Source: UBA1858 sp963976865
GTDB taxonomy: Bacteria > Pseudomonadota > Gammaproteobacteria > UBA4575
Reading direction: 5' to 3'
Assembly: GCA_963976865.1 (NCBI GenBank)
Contig: CAXBLY010000005.1
Location: 62,001 to 126,000 of the forward strand
Length of the DNA stretch: 64,000 nt
Of the stretch, positions 1 through 8,327 are shown piece after piece. Every line of letters starts with the position of its first letter. The stretch's first letter is position 1. The position numbers and the translations under genes were made by a program. The notes under the pieces were generated by a model that saw only the letters and a list, made by a program, of their open reading frames with translations, was not told the DNA's origin and made no database searches.

Positions 1-54
1 GAGTGCAGTATGCCATTGAATAATGTGTGTAGCACCAATTAATGGCGCGCAATA

Positions 55-83
55 TATCAATGCACAGTTATAGTGCATTGATA
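55..83. terminator. Inverted repeat beyond the 3' end of cmoB, possible terminator
   Basis: A perfect 11-bp inverted repeat (arms 55-65 and 73-83, 7-nt loop) lies 16 bp beyond the cmoB stop codon. This is where a terminator for the leftward cmoA-cmoB unit would sit. The tail on the minus strand is A/T-rich but has no true T-run, so factor-independent termination is uncertain. It could instead be a protein-binding palindrome for a gene left of the window. Confidence 0.4.
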
Positions 84-98
84 ATCCTGTAAAAGCCT

Positions 99-1082
99 TT
101 ATGGTCGACGTGCAGAAAAAATTGCACGTGTAGGTGCAGGGTAACCTTCAATTGTTTTACTGTGATCTTCAGGGTCCAGAAAATTAATCAGAGAATAATT
201 CTGCATCCATTCTGTTGAACGCTGCTCATCAACGTGTGTAGTTTGTATGTTATGCAGTTGAACGTTGTCGTAGCCGCTTTCATGTAGCCAGGATTGCACC
301 ATGGCGGGACTTGGGACACTCCAGACATTGCGCATTCCGGCATATCGATCCTGGGGAATCAGTTGAGTGTTTTGCTCCGTATTCAAAATCAATGTTTCAA
401 TCAATATGGTTCCGCCGCTGACAGTGTGTTGATATAAACGCTTTAGGTGTTCAAGCGGATTGCGGCGATGATATAAAACGCCCATGGAAAAAACATAATC
501 GAACTGATTTATTTGTGCTGGCAATTCTTCAAATGCGATAGGCAGTAAATGAGCGTTAATATTGTGATTTAGACATTGTACAAGCGCATAATATTGCGCT
601 AAAAATACCAGTGTTGGATCGACGCCAATAACATGTTTTGCTCCCTCACCCAGCATGCGCAACATGTAATAACCATTTCCGCAGCCGACATCCAGAATCG
701 TTTTGTTTTTGAGTGGTGACAGGTAACTTTGTATGCGTTGCCATTTTTTGTCACAGCGCCATTCGGTATCTATAAAATTGCCAAAAAAGTTAAAAGGTCC
801 TTTGCGCCAGGGATGCAGAGCGTTCAGGGATTCAAGAATTATTTCGTTTTGTTTTTTTGTAATATCGCTGGAAGTGCCAATCTCTATTACAGGTGTGTCA
901 AATTTGTAATGAGCGCTGCTTGCCAACGATAACTGATCGACAGCGGACTGCCATTTGGGGAAGTGTCCATGTGTAGGTTTGAGGAAAATGCCGTTTAATT
1001 TCTGTTCCAGTAAGGACTTCCAGTTTGAATCATCAGATAACTCGTTTATCTCGAACAGATGCGAGTAGTGTTCAAGGTTCAT
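99..1082 (-). CDS. cmoB: tRNA U34 carboxymethyltransferase CmoB
   Basis: CmoB transfers the carboxymethyl group of carboxy-S-adenosylmethionine to 5-hydroxyuridine at tRNA position 34, giving cmo5U, which widens wobble decoding. The 327-aa length is normal for the family. The class I methyltransferase motif DVGCGNG is at residues 131-137, followed by GVDP. The family-typical SMGVLYHRRNP and the C-terminal ending GYPAPTRAIFSARRP are also present. The gene lies 8 bp downstream of cmoA, whose product makes the unusual cofactor, so the two are almost certainly cotranscribed. The ATG start at 1082 fits family length. Confidence 0.95.
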   Translation of the reverse strand: MNLEHYSHLFEINELSDDSNWKSLLEQKLNGIFLKPTHGHFPKWQSAVDQLSLASSAHYKFDTPVIEIGTSSDITKKQNEIILESLNALHPWRKGPFNFFGNFIDTEWRCDKKWQRIQSYLSPLKNKTILDVGCGNGYYMLRMLGEGAKHVIGVDPTLVFLAQYYALVQCLNHNINAHLLPIAFEELPAQINQFDYVFSMGVLYHRRNPLEHLKRLYQHTVSGGTILIETLILNTEQNTQLIPQDRYAGMRNVWSVPSPAMVQSWLHESGYDNVQLHNIQTTHVDEQRSTEWMQNYSLINFLDPEDHSKTIEGYPAPTRAIFSARRP

Positions 1083-1090
1083 CAGTTAAA

Positions 1091-1816
1091 TTATTTGATA
1101 GCAATTAAAGATACAAAATTGAGGCACTGGAACCAGACAGTGACATTGCTGAATCCGACATCATTTAATCTTTGCTGGTGATCCTGCAGAGACTCGCGAA
1201 TTAAAACATTCTCTATGGCTTTTCTTTTCTGGCTGATTTCAAGTTGACTGTATTGGTTAGCAGCTTTAAAAGTAGTATGTAATTCCTGGAAGAGTTGTTC
1301 GGTGGAGCTGTTATTGAACGTTATTTTCTCTGTGAGTATGCACGCGCCTCCGGTATTCATCCCTGTGATAATTTTTTTCAGCAATGCCTGTCGCTGTTTA
1401 AGTGGCAGGAATTGCAGTGTCAGGTTTAGTATGACTACAGAGGCATTGTGGATGTCCAGCTGGTTTATATCTTCCAGTAGGACATTAATACAAGAAGTTG
1501 CTCCGGCCTGTGAGACCAGTTGCCTGCATTGGTCAATCATAGCCTGTGAATTATCGACAGCATGAATGCTGACAGTGTCAAATGGCAGGCAGTTAAATAT
1601 AGATAAAGCTGCTGCACCGTGAGAGCAACCCAGGTCATAGCAATTTGTATTGGGTCTCAGGAAGTGTGATGAAATAGGACCAATATTTGCTATCAGTGTT
1701 CGGTAGCCAGGCACAGAACGATCCACCATGTCGTCGAATGCATCACTGACAGCTTTATCAAAACTGAAATCTTCTATGTTTTGTAATGGGTGTTTGTATA
1801 TTTCGTCTTTACTCAT
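1091..1816 (-). CDS. cmoA: Carboxy-S-adenosyl-L-methionine synthase CmoA
   Basis: CmoA converts S-adenosylmethionine and prephenate into carboxy-SAM, the donor used by CmoB encoded just downstream. The protein shows the family N-terminus (KDEIYKHP), the FDKAVSDAFDDMVDRSVPGY segment and a methyltransferase fold with YDLGCSHGAAAL as the cofactor loop. The reading frame runs back to an ATG at 1825, but the in-frame ATG at 1816, giving MSKDEIY, matches the usual family start. About 241 aa from that start. The cmoA-cmoB order is the standard gammaproteobacterial arrangement. Confidence 0.94.
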   Translation of the reverse strand: MSKDEIYKHPLQNIEDFSFDKAVSDAFDDMVDRSVPGYRTLIANIGPISSHFLRPNTNCYDLGCSHGAAALSIFNCLPFDTVSIHAVDNSQAMIDQCRQLVSQAGATSCINVLLEDINQLDIHNASVVILNLTLQFLPLKQRQALLKKIITGMNTGGACILTEKITFNNSSTEQLFQELHTTFKAANQYSQLEISQKRKAIENVLIRESLQDHQQRLNDVGFSNVTVWFQCLNFVSLIAIK

Positions 1817-1833
1817 GCAACACAATATAAAGC

Positions 1834-2289
1834 CTATTGAGCGCCTGGTGGTTTGGCAGGAAGTCCACCCATAATTAAGTCCAGTGTTTCACGCAGGACG
1901 CGGCCTTTGCCATTCGCTGTCTCTCTTTCTTCGGCACGTAGTAAACCTGCTTGAAAAGCATGTGACAAGTCTGGACACTCATTGCCTGCTTCATACAGTA
2001 CACGGTATGCAACGCCTTCATAAAGCCTGATAGTAATAGGCAGGCCACCAGCATTCCAGATACGTGAACCCATATTAATGGTCTCAGCTACTTCCAGTAG
2101 TAACGGGCTGAATTTTGGGCAGCTCTCCTTGAGCGATGTTTGAAATTCCTTGGGGCTGGCGAGGGCCTTGTCGAGGACTTCGGTCATTTGTTGTTTGCTT
2201 AAGCGTTTGCTTTGTTTTTCGTCGCCAGGAAGGCATGCAGTTATTATGAATACAAGTGAAATGATAAAGCTTAAAAGTAATATCCTCAT
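1834..2289 (-). CDS. Small predicted lipoprotein of unknown function
   Basis: I do not recognise the family. From the ATG at 2289 the product starts MRILLLSFIISLVFIITAC, a lipoprotein signal peptide with an ITAC lipobox, so it is probably anchored in the inner or outer membrane. The mature part (about 130 aa) is mostly helical and has two further cysteines (ESCPKF and NECPDL). An in-frame ATG at 2307 would add six residues before the signal peptide and is less likely. It lies 17 bp upstream of cmoA on the same strand, so it may be the first gene of that transcript, although no functional link to tRNA modification is evident. Confidence 0.75.
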   Translation of the reverse strand: MRILLLSFIISLVFIITACLPGDEKQSKRLSKQQMTEVLDKALASPKEFQTSLKESCPKFSPLLLEVAETINMGSRIWNAGGLPITIRLYEGVAYRVLYEAGNECPDLSHAFQAGLLRAEERETANGKGRVLRETLDLIMGGLPAKPPGAQ

Positions 2290-2387
2290 GAATAGTCCTC
2301 TTGGCAAATGAGGCTAAATATCTAGTATAGCCTGTAAGTTTAAGTCTAACGGCGTAAATTGCTGTCAGGAATGTGGCCTGCGAGCAC

Positions 2388-3503
2388 TTAGTTTTCCAGA
2401 TAAACCACCTGGTCGCGGCCGCTTTGCTTGGCTTGATAAAGCGCTTTATCAGCACGCTGCAGAAGATGTCTGCCAATAAGCTTGGGTGCTTCGTTATGTC
2501 GTTCCTGGAAGTCTATGGTTGAGACGCCTACAGAGACAGTTATGTGAATATGTTTGCCTGCGTTCTTGAATTTTGTATCCGCAATGATTGTGCGAATACG
2601 CTCTGCGATTTCTATCGCTTTAGTCTCACCGCTTTGCCCCAACAGTATGGCAAACTCTTCACCACCATATCTGGCAACAACATCAATAGAGCGTATTTGT
2701 GCGCGTACCAACTCAGCGACTTTCTTTAATACAGTGTCGCCAACGTCGTGACCAAAGCTGTCGTTAATGATTTTGAAATGATCAATATCAATAAATAAAC
2801 AGCTTAAGCTTGCTTCTAGACGCTTGTTGCGTGAAATTTCTTCTTCCAGGCGTTGATCGAAGAAGCGCCGGTTGTTAATGCCGGTAAGCGCATCTGTTAA
2901 ACCCGCCTGTTTGAGTCGCTCATGCGCTATCGCAGTGTGCAGGCAGGTTGCCAGCACAGCGGCTAGATGTTGCAGGAAATCTGTCGCACTGCCTTTCTGG
3001 AAACGCTCGAGTTTGTAACTGCCCAGATTCAGGCTACCCAATAAACAGTTGTTTCTCTGTAAAGGAAGCAACGCTATGCTACGGGGATACTTCTGATTGG
3101 GTAAAAATAGTGAGCGATGTTTTTCCAGGTTGAATTTTCCCAGTGTAGGTTTGCGTGACATGCCGTAAATATGTTTTACATGGGTAATATCTGGTAATAA
3201 CTGCAACGCTGTCTGATTGTCTGGGTTTTCGCCAGATTCTTTTAACAGTTTATAAATCTTTCTATCTTCATCATGCAGAATGATAGTTAAGGTGTCCCAG
3301 CCAAATGTTGAGCGGCTATGATGAGTGATAATCTGAATTAATTCTGAGAGTGAGCTACAGCTAAGCAGTTTTAATTCCAGATACTGGAATTTTTTGAGTA
3401 TCTTCTCATTGTTGCGAGCATCATCGTAAACTGCTTCAAGTCTCTGCTTGAGTGTTTCCACTTCGTTCAGTTGCAGGTTTTTCTGTTCTGGTTGCGCAGC
3501 CAT
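2388..3503 (-). CDS. GAF (DUF484-like)-GGDEF diguanylate cyclase
   Basis: Predicted to make cyclic di-GMP from two GTP. Residues 1-30 are coiled-coil-like. Residues ~40-195 form a GAF fold resembling DUF484 proteins (LLGSLNLGSYKLERFQ). Residues ~205-371 form a GGDEF domain with DALTGINNRRFFD, IDIDHFKIINDSFGHDVGD and the active-site motif GGEEF intact. An RSID sequence ends five residues before GGEEF, which is the inhibitory I-site RxxD arrangement, so product feedback is expected. There is no transmembrane segment, so it is cytosolic. It starts 10 bp after the upstream GGDEF-EAL gene with AGGGA before the ATG, which suggests cotranscription. The GAF ligand is unknown. Confidence 0.9.
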   Translation of the reverse strand: MAAQPEQKNLQLNEVETLKQRLEAVYDDARNNEKILKKFQYLELKLLSCSSLSELIQIITHHSRSTFGWDTLTIILHDEDRKIYKLLKESGENPDNQTALQLLPDITHVKHIYGMSRKPTLGKFNLEKHRSLFLPNQKYPRSIALLPLQRNNCLLGSLNLGSYKLERFQKGSATDFLQHLAAVLATCLHTAIAHERLKQAGLTDALTGINNRRFFDQRLEEEISRNKRLEASLSCLFIDIDHFKIINDSFGHDVGDTVLKKVAELVRAQIRSIDVVARYGGEEFAILLGQSGETKAIEIAERIRTIIADTKFKNAGKHIHITVSVGVSTIDFQERHNEAPKLIGRHLLQRADKALYQAKQSGRDQVVYLEN

Positions 3504-3513
3504 TCGTATGTCC

Positions 3514-6021
3514 CTAGTGGAGTAACTTTAAGCCATCCATGGGCATTGGAGAACCCATGGCGTAACCTTGGGCAAAATCAACACCCAGTTTGCGTAACTG
3601 CTCTACGACTTCCTCACTTTCTGCGCACTCGGCAATGGTGCCGATGCCCATTACATGCCCCATTTGGTTGATTGCTTCAACCATGGCGTAGTCGATAGTG
3701 TCATTTGACATGTCTGTGACAAAACTGCCGTCAATTTTTAAATAATCAACAGGCAGGTTTTTCAGGTAGGTAAATGAAGATAACCCGCTGCCAAAATCAT
3801 CGAGTGCGAAGCAGCAACCAATAGTTTTCAGTTCTCTTATCAAATGATTGGCTTGCGTTAAATTGTTTATGGCGGCAGTTTCAGTGATCTCAAAGCAAAC
3901 ATGTTGAGGATCAACTTCAGAGCTGGCTAATTCATCTTTTATAAACGATAGTAACTTGTCGTCATTAAGTGAATTACCGGATAGATTGATGGCGATATGC
4001 ACACCCGATTTTTCGCCAAATGTTTCGTGATAACTATGCAGGGCGGTATGAATAACCCAGCGATCTACATTAGGCATTAAGCCGTAACGTTCTGCGGCGG
4101 GAATAAAGCTGCCAGGCATAATAATATTGCCATTGGCATCGTTAAGACGCAGCAATAATTCGTAATGCTGTATTGAACGGTTGCCTAAAGATAAAGATAC
4201 AATCGGCTGGCAATAAAGCATGAAACGATCTTCTTTTAGTGCGCCGGTAATTCCTGCCGCACGTAATATTTCAGCATGTTTGCGCGTAAGTTCATCATCA
4301 TCAACCTGATAAACGTGAAACTGATTGCGTCCGCGCTCTTTGGCAGAGTAGCAAGTCAGTTCCGCACGCGTCAGCATCTGTGCAGGTTCTGGTGAATCTT
4401 TGGTAACAGGGACGATGCCGATACTCAGGCCCAGTTCGAAAGTCTGGCCTTCCCATGAGAAACGATGGCGTTGAAATTCTTCTATCAGTGCCTGTGAGGT
4501 GCGTTTCGCATTATCTATTGAGTGGTTGACCAGTAGCAAAGCAAATTCGTCACCGCTCAGTCGACCTATATAATCAATAGTACGGGTTTTTGAGCGCAGG
4601 AAATGTGCAACTTCGGTGAGTATGTAATCACCCGCGGAGTGTCCTGCCTGCGCATTAATAATTTTGAACTGGTTGACGTCTATGTAGCAAATGACATGTT
4701 GAACGTCATGCAGTGCTGCGCTAGCGATAGATTTTTCCAGTTGATATTCAAATTCCTGGCGATTTAGCAAGCCGGTAAGAGGATCATGCGATGCGCGGTG
4801 TTGTATTTCATTCACCAGACGTCTGGTTTCAGATAGATCTTTAATAATAATGACAGCACCGTAAGCATGACTCTCTATAGGGAAATGTGGTGCGATTGTT
4901 ATTTCAATGGCGCGCTCATCATTATGATTATTCACCAGTAGCAAATTCTGCGAGATATGAATAGTACGATTTTCCTGAATCACGCTTTGCCCTGGTATTT
5001 CAAAACGTTCACGCTTGTCAGAATCAATCAAACGAATAATTTCTTTGATGTTGTGACCTTCAGCTTCAAATGTAGGCCATCCGGTTAAGCTTTCTGCAAC
5101 CGGGTTCATGTGAATCACTTCAAGATTTCTATCTGTGATGATGACGCCTTCTTTTAGTAACTCCAGCGTCAGCTTATTACGCGTCTGTTCTTCCAGCAGT
5201 TCAGCTTCAATACGCATAAGATTGCTTTGATTTTGAATAACCAAAGCATAACCAGATGAACTGTTTGCTATATCATTAAGGGCAACCGTGCAGCGTAAGT
5301 GAAGAGTGCCATTGTTGGTATCAACAGAAATAAGCCCGGTAGATTTGTCTTCATTGTCGCGGGTTTCGGCAATTAATCGCTTGATAGCGCTTTGCTCTTG
5401 AGTGCCCAGGATTAAATCAATCGGCGTGCCGAGTGAATCCTTGGCGTCAATGTTGAGCATTTCGCAAGACACCTGATTTGCATGCGTAATGGTGTGGTTT
5501 TTGTCTAATAAAATAAATCCAACGTTAGCGCTGTTTAACAAGTCATCCACAACTTCTATTTCATCGGGCTGAGTCAGTAACGCCTTCTTGTTTAGTACAG
5601 GTATCTGATCGTTGTCAGGAGCGGCAGCATTTATATTTGTGTCGTTCGCAGAACTTGCCGTTGAACTTATTAATTCTGCCGGCAGGTTTTTGATATCAGC
5701 AGTCGAACATAAAAATAAGCCCTCGCCTAAAGCAGGATTAAGCTCGAAGTCCTGGCGCATTAGTTCGAAGTCGCTTGGTCTGCGTAATACAAAAATTTTG
5801 GTAAACGGATTCACAGCCTTAACCCAATTTGCAATCTTGAGTGGGTCTTCCAAGTGGTGCCCCAGAACAATAATGTCTGCATCTAGATTCCCGGATTTCA
5901 AAACATCTGATAACTGCGTCTCGCTCGTGTAATTTGATAAGGCTACAGGAGGTGGTATCTGACGACACAAATAAGACCAGAGGTCTTTGCCTATATTAAT
6001 TAATGAAACTTTCGCTGCCAT
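3514..6021 (-). CDS. Receiver-like/PAS-PAS-GGDEF-EAL cyclic-di-GMP signalling protein
   Basis: A multidomain cyclic-di-GMP turnover protein of about 835 aa. In order: a receiver-like N-terminal region (~1-110), two PAS domains (~160-270 and ~280-400), a GGDEF domain and a C-terminal EAL domain. The GGDEF signature is SGDEF with an RTID I-site five residues upstream. In the EAL domain the signature is ELL rather than EAL, but the downstream EITET, DDFGSG, LKIDGSFV and QGYAMGSP motifs are present, so phosphodiesterase activity is plausible. The frame stays open to 6150, but that would overlap the ribbon-helix-helix gene. The ATG at 6021, giving MAAKVSLINIG, avoids the overlap and is chosen. Which activity dominates cannot be read from sequence. 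Confidence 0.88.
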   Translation of the reverse strand: MAAKVSLINIGKDLWSYLCRQIPPPVALSNYTSETQLSDVLKSGNLDADIIVLGHHLEDPLKIANWVKAVNPFTKIFVLRRPSDFELMRQDFELNPALGEGLFLCSTADIKNLPAELISSTASSANDTNINAAAPDNDQIPVLNKKALLTQPDEIEVVDDLLNSANVGFILLDKNHTITHANQVSCEMLNIDAKDSLGTPIDLILGTQEQSAIKRLIAETRDNEDKSTGLISVDTNNGTLHLRCTVALNDIANSSSGYALVIQNQSNLMRIEAELLEEQTRNKLTLELLKEGVIITDRNLEVIHMNPVAESLTGWPTFEAEGHNIKEIIRLIDSDKRERFEIPGQSVIQENRTIHISQNLLLVNNHNDERAIEITIAPHFPIESHAYGAVIIIKDLSETRRLVNEIQHRASHDPLTGLLNRQEFEYQLEKSIASAALHDVQHVICYIDVNQFKIINAQAGHSAGDYILTEVAHFLRSKTRTIDYIGRLSGDEFALLLVNHSIDNAKRTSQALIEEFQRHRFSWEGQTFELGLSIGIVPVTKDSPEPAQMLTRAELTCYSAKERGRNQFHVYQVDDDELTRKHAEILRAAGITGALKEDRFMLYCQPIVSLSLGNRSIQHYELLLRLNDANGNIIMPGSFIPAAERYGLMPNVDRWVIHTALHSYHETFGEKSGVHIAINLSGNSLNDDKLLSFIKDELASSEVDPQHVCFEITETAAINNLTQANHLIRELKTIGCCFALDDFGSGLSSFTYLKNLPVDYLKIDGSFVTDMSNDTIDYAMVEAINQMGHVMGIGTIAECAESEEVVEQLRKLGVDFAQGYAMGSPMPMDGLKLLH

Positions 6022-6076
6022 TAGACGAGAATTATCCCTGATCTGGTAAGGTTGTTTTTTGTGCTCGTGTGAAGGT

Positions 6077-6262
6077 TCATCTTGCTTCGCCTTCAAATAG
6101 ATCCGTTTGTGCTCTTTCACGCAGATACTCTCGTATCCACTGTCGAACAAGTCGCGAGGCGTTATCGTCTTCCATCTTTACAGAGCGCATGAATTCATCA
6201 CGCAATGACCGTGGAATCCTAACCTGGAGTAGGGCGGGGTCTGTAGGGTGTTTATCAGCCAA
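6077..6262 (-). CDS. Small ribbon-helix-helix DNA-binding protein
   Basis: A 61-aa protein with the pattern of an Arc/MetJ-type (CopG-like) ribbon-helix-helix domain: a short beta strand (LLQVRIPRSLRD), then two helices (DEFMRSVKMEDDNASRLVRQWIREYLRER). Such proteins dimerise and bind operator DNA. It lies 55 bp upstream of the GGDEF-EAL gene on the same strand and may lead that unit. No toxin gene follows it, so a toxin-antitoxin role is not supported here. Its 3' end overlaps the long reading frame of the GGDEF-EAL gene, which argues for the shorter start of that gene. It could regulate its own operon; no operator was identified. Confidence 0.7.
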   Translation of the reverse strand: MADKHPTDPALLQVRIPRSLRDEFMRSVKMEDDNASRLVRQWIREYLRERAQTDLFEGEAR

Positions 6263-6655
6263 ATCTATACTCTGGTCAGTAACAAGTAATTACAGGAGTA
6301 TGACAACTTATGGAATTGCTTACAAGTATTTACTAAGTAATCGGGCTAACGTTGTGATTTAACTTGAAATATCTGGATTATGTCAAATTTTCAGATTTGG
6401 CTGGAATTCCTGAGCCAGCAAACATGCCGTGAGCGGCATGTTTTGACAGTATTCTGGTTTGTAACCATATGAAATATATAGTGAATATTTTTAATCTGTA
6501 TTATTTGTCTGAAGATGCTGATGTCGTCAGCAATACGTGTGTATTTTGTTATGTGCTGCTGCCGGCAGATTGTTGTATAAAGAATTCATTTGTATGGCCG
6601 ATTATTTATTATTAAGTTAATAAATGTTTGACCATCAACAAGTCTTCCAGAAAGC
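6263..6655. other. 393-bp intergenic region between divergent genes
   Basis: A/T-rich spacer between the leftward ribbon-helix-helix gene and the rightward J-domain gene; it must hold promoters for both. It contains a perfect 9-bp inverted repeat (6421-6442) and a weaker one, TGCTGA/TCAGCA, at 6516-6532. I see no convincing gene, tRNA or clear -35/-10 pair. Confidence 0.5.
6421..6442. terminator. Perfect 9-bp hairpin, terminator or operator
   Basis: Arms AACATGCCG (6421-6429) and CGGCATGTT (6434-6442) with a 4-nt loop. Only TTTT follows on the plus strand and no T-run on the minus strand. Because it sits between divergently transcribed genes, where no transcript needs ending, a regulatory palindrome or a terminator for an unlisted small RNA is also possible. 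Confidence 0.35.
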
Positions 6656-7375
6656 ATGAGTAAACAAAAAAATTATTACCAGATATTACATGTACAGCCA
6701 GATGCACCCAGTGAGGTCATCCGCTCAACCTACCGTACTATGATGCAGAAGTTGAAAATGCATCCGGATCTGGGAGGTAATCAGCAGGATGCTGCGTTAA
6801 TCAATGAGGCGTATTCAATACTGATGAATCCTGACACGCGGGCCAAGTATGATGCTTTATTGAACAACCCGAATCACGCTGACCAAAGCAATTCAGGACA
6901 GAAATCGCAAAATAGTGCTCGCAAAGTGGCGAAAGTCTACCTGGAAAATCAATGTACATTTTGCCAGCTGCCACATACTCATGGCAGAAATGTAAAACCG
7001 GATAGCCAATGTTCGAGGTGCGGGAGTGCTTTGTATCCTGCTGCAAAACAGAAGTTCGAATTGAATGACAGCCGATTAATCAATCGCATAGAAAAGCAGT
7101 GGCCGGTTTCTTTTAGTCTGCACTGGTCGGATTCCCGTAGTTATATTGGAATGACTCAAGATGTGTCACTTAATGGCCTTCAGGTGCAATCCAGTACTTT
7201 TGTAGAAAATGGTGAGGTAGTGAAATTGTCCAGCCACATGCTTGAAGCTGTCGCGCTAGTGGTCAATTCCAGGCCTGACCACACGATATTGCGAAAGCGC
7301 TGGAGGCTGGGTCTTGAATTTTTAACCTTGAGATTCCATCAATCCCAGGGAACGTTTGTAAGGGTAGATGCCTGA
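6656..7375 (+). CDS. J-domain / zinc-motif / PilZ-like fusion protein
   Basis: A 239-aa protein combining a DnaJ-type J-domain with a PilZ-like domain. The J-domain (residues ~5-68) has the HPD motif at 36-38, needed to stimulate an Hsp70 ATPase. A linker follows, then two CxxC pairs (100-103 and 119-122) likely to bind zinc. The C-terminal part (~140-235) resembles PilZ, with DVSLNG at 169-174 matching DxSxxG. The upstream RxxxR arginine pair used for cyclic-di-GMP is not seen (RIEKQ at 144-148), so ligand binding is doubtful. No signal peptide or membrane segment. It stands alone on the plus strand, next to the GGDEF/EAL genes. The architecture suggests recruitment of DnaK in a cyclic-di-GMP-related process, but this is inference. 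Confidence 0.8.
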   Translation: MSKQKNYYQILHVQPDAPSEVIRSTYRTMMQKLKMHPDLGGNQQDAALINEAYSILMNPDTRAKYDALLNNPNHADQSNSGQKSQNSARKVAKVYLENQCTFCQLPHTHGRNVKPDSQCSRCGSALYPAAKQKFELNDSRLINRIEKQWPVSFSLHWSDSRSYIGMTQDVSLNGLQVQSSTFVENGEVVKLSSHMLEAVALVVNSRPDHTILRKRWRLGLEFLTLRFHQSQGTFVRVDA

Positions 7376-7483
7376 TAAACACTTTGTAATGATTCTGGAC
7401 AGGTCGCTATAGGTCTTTCACTCAAGCTGAATATATATAACACTGCTGAGTTCAAATCTGATTAAACCCAACAGCAAAGTGTG

Positions 7484-8275
7484 ATGAGTGCGAATAAAAC
7501 AATTTATGATCTGCTGAGTATTATGCAGGCACTGCGGGACCCTGAGACAGGTTGTGCCTGGGATAAAGTGCAAACTTTTGACACTATTGTTCCTTATACA
7601 ATTGAAGAAGCCTATGAAGTGGCAGAAGCTATTGCGCGCAATGACATGCAGGATTTATGTGATGAACTTGGTGACTTGTTGCTCCAGGTAGTCTATCACG
7701 CGCAAATGGCCCAGGAAGCTGAAAAATTTTCATTTGATGATGTAGTGAATGCCATTTGTGAAAAAATGGTCAGGCGTCATCCTCACGTTTTTGGTTCTTC
7801 AGAACAGGTTGAGCAAGGCAAGCAGGACTGGGAGCAATTCAAGCAGCAGGAAAGATGGGCTAAGGGAAAACAGGAAGAGGACAATTCTGTGTTAGCGAAT
7901 GTTGCTGAAGGGTTGCCAGCGTTAATAAGAGCACGCAAGTTACAAAAGAAAGCTGCAAGAGTAAATTTTGATTGGTCTGATGTAAAAGATGTTATTGCCA
8001 AGCTTAAGGAAGAAGTTGAAGAGCTGGAAGAAGCGATTAATGTGCAGCAAGGTAATATGCGTATTGAAGAAGAGATGGGTGATGTTCTGTTTTCGGTGAT
8101 TAATCTCTGTCGACATGTAGGTGTAGATGCTGATGTCGCTTTGCAAAAAGCAAATTCAAAATTTGAACGCCGCTTTAGACTACTTGAAAGGTTTGTGTGT
8201 GAAGAGGGTGAAGAGATAACAAATCTGGAGGAAAGAGAAATGGACTCATACTGGAAGCGCGCTAAAAAACATTAA
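7484..8275 (+). CDS. mazG: Nucleoside triphosphate pyrophosphohydrolase MazG
   Basis: MazG hydrolyses nucleoside triphosphates to monophosphates and pyrophosphate, with roles in nucleotide pool cleaning and (p)ppGpp control. The protein (about 263 aa) has two MazG domains. The first begins LLSIMQALRDPETGCAWDKVQTFDTI and carries EEAYEVAEAI and DELGDLLLQVVYHAQMA. The second carries KEEVEELEEAI and EEEMGDVLFSVINL. These supply the ExxE and ExxD metal-binding motifs. The frame can start at GTG 7481 or at the adjacent ATG 7484; ATG is chosen. It is a single rightward gene, convergent with nadC. Confidence 0.95.
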   Translation: MSANKTIYDLLSIMQALRDPETGCAWDKVQTFDTIVPYTIEEAYEVAEAIARNDMQDLCDELGDLLLQVVYHAQMAQEAEKFSFDDVVNAICEKMVRRHPHVFGSSEQVEQGKQDWEQFKQQERWAKGKQEEDNSVLANVAEGLPALIRARKLQKKAARVNFDWSDVKDVIAKLKEEVEELEEAINVQQGNMRIEEEMGDVLFSVINLCRHVGVDADVALQKANSKFERRFRLLERFVCEEGEEITNLEEREMDSYWKRAKKH

Positions 8276-8327
8276 ACGAGTGTTGATTGGGTTCGATCCT
8301 CTGAGAGACAGACGGGTTGAATTGATA

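Noticed and set aside
6077..6262. Antitoxin of a toxin-antitoxin pair
   Set aside because: The ribbon-helix-helix fold would allow it, but no small toxin-like gene is next to it on either side.
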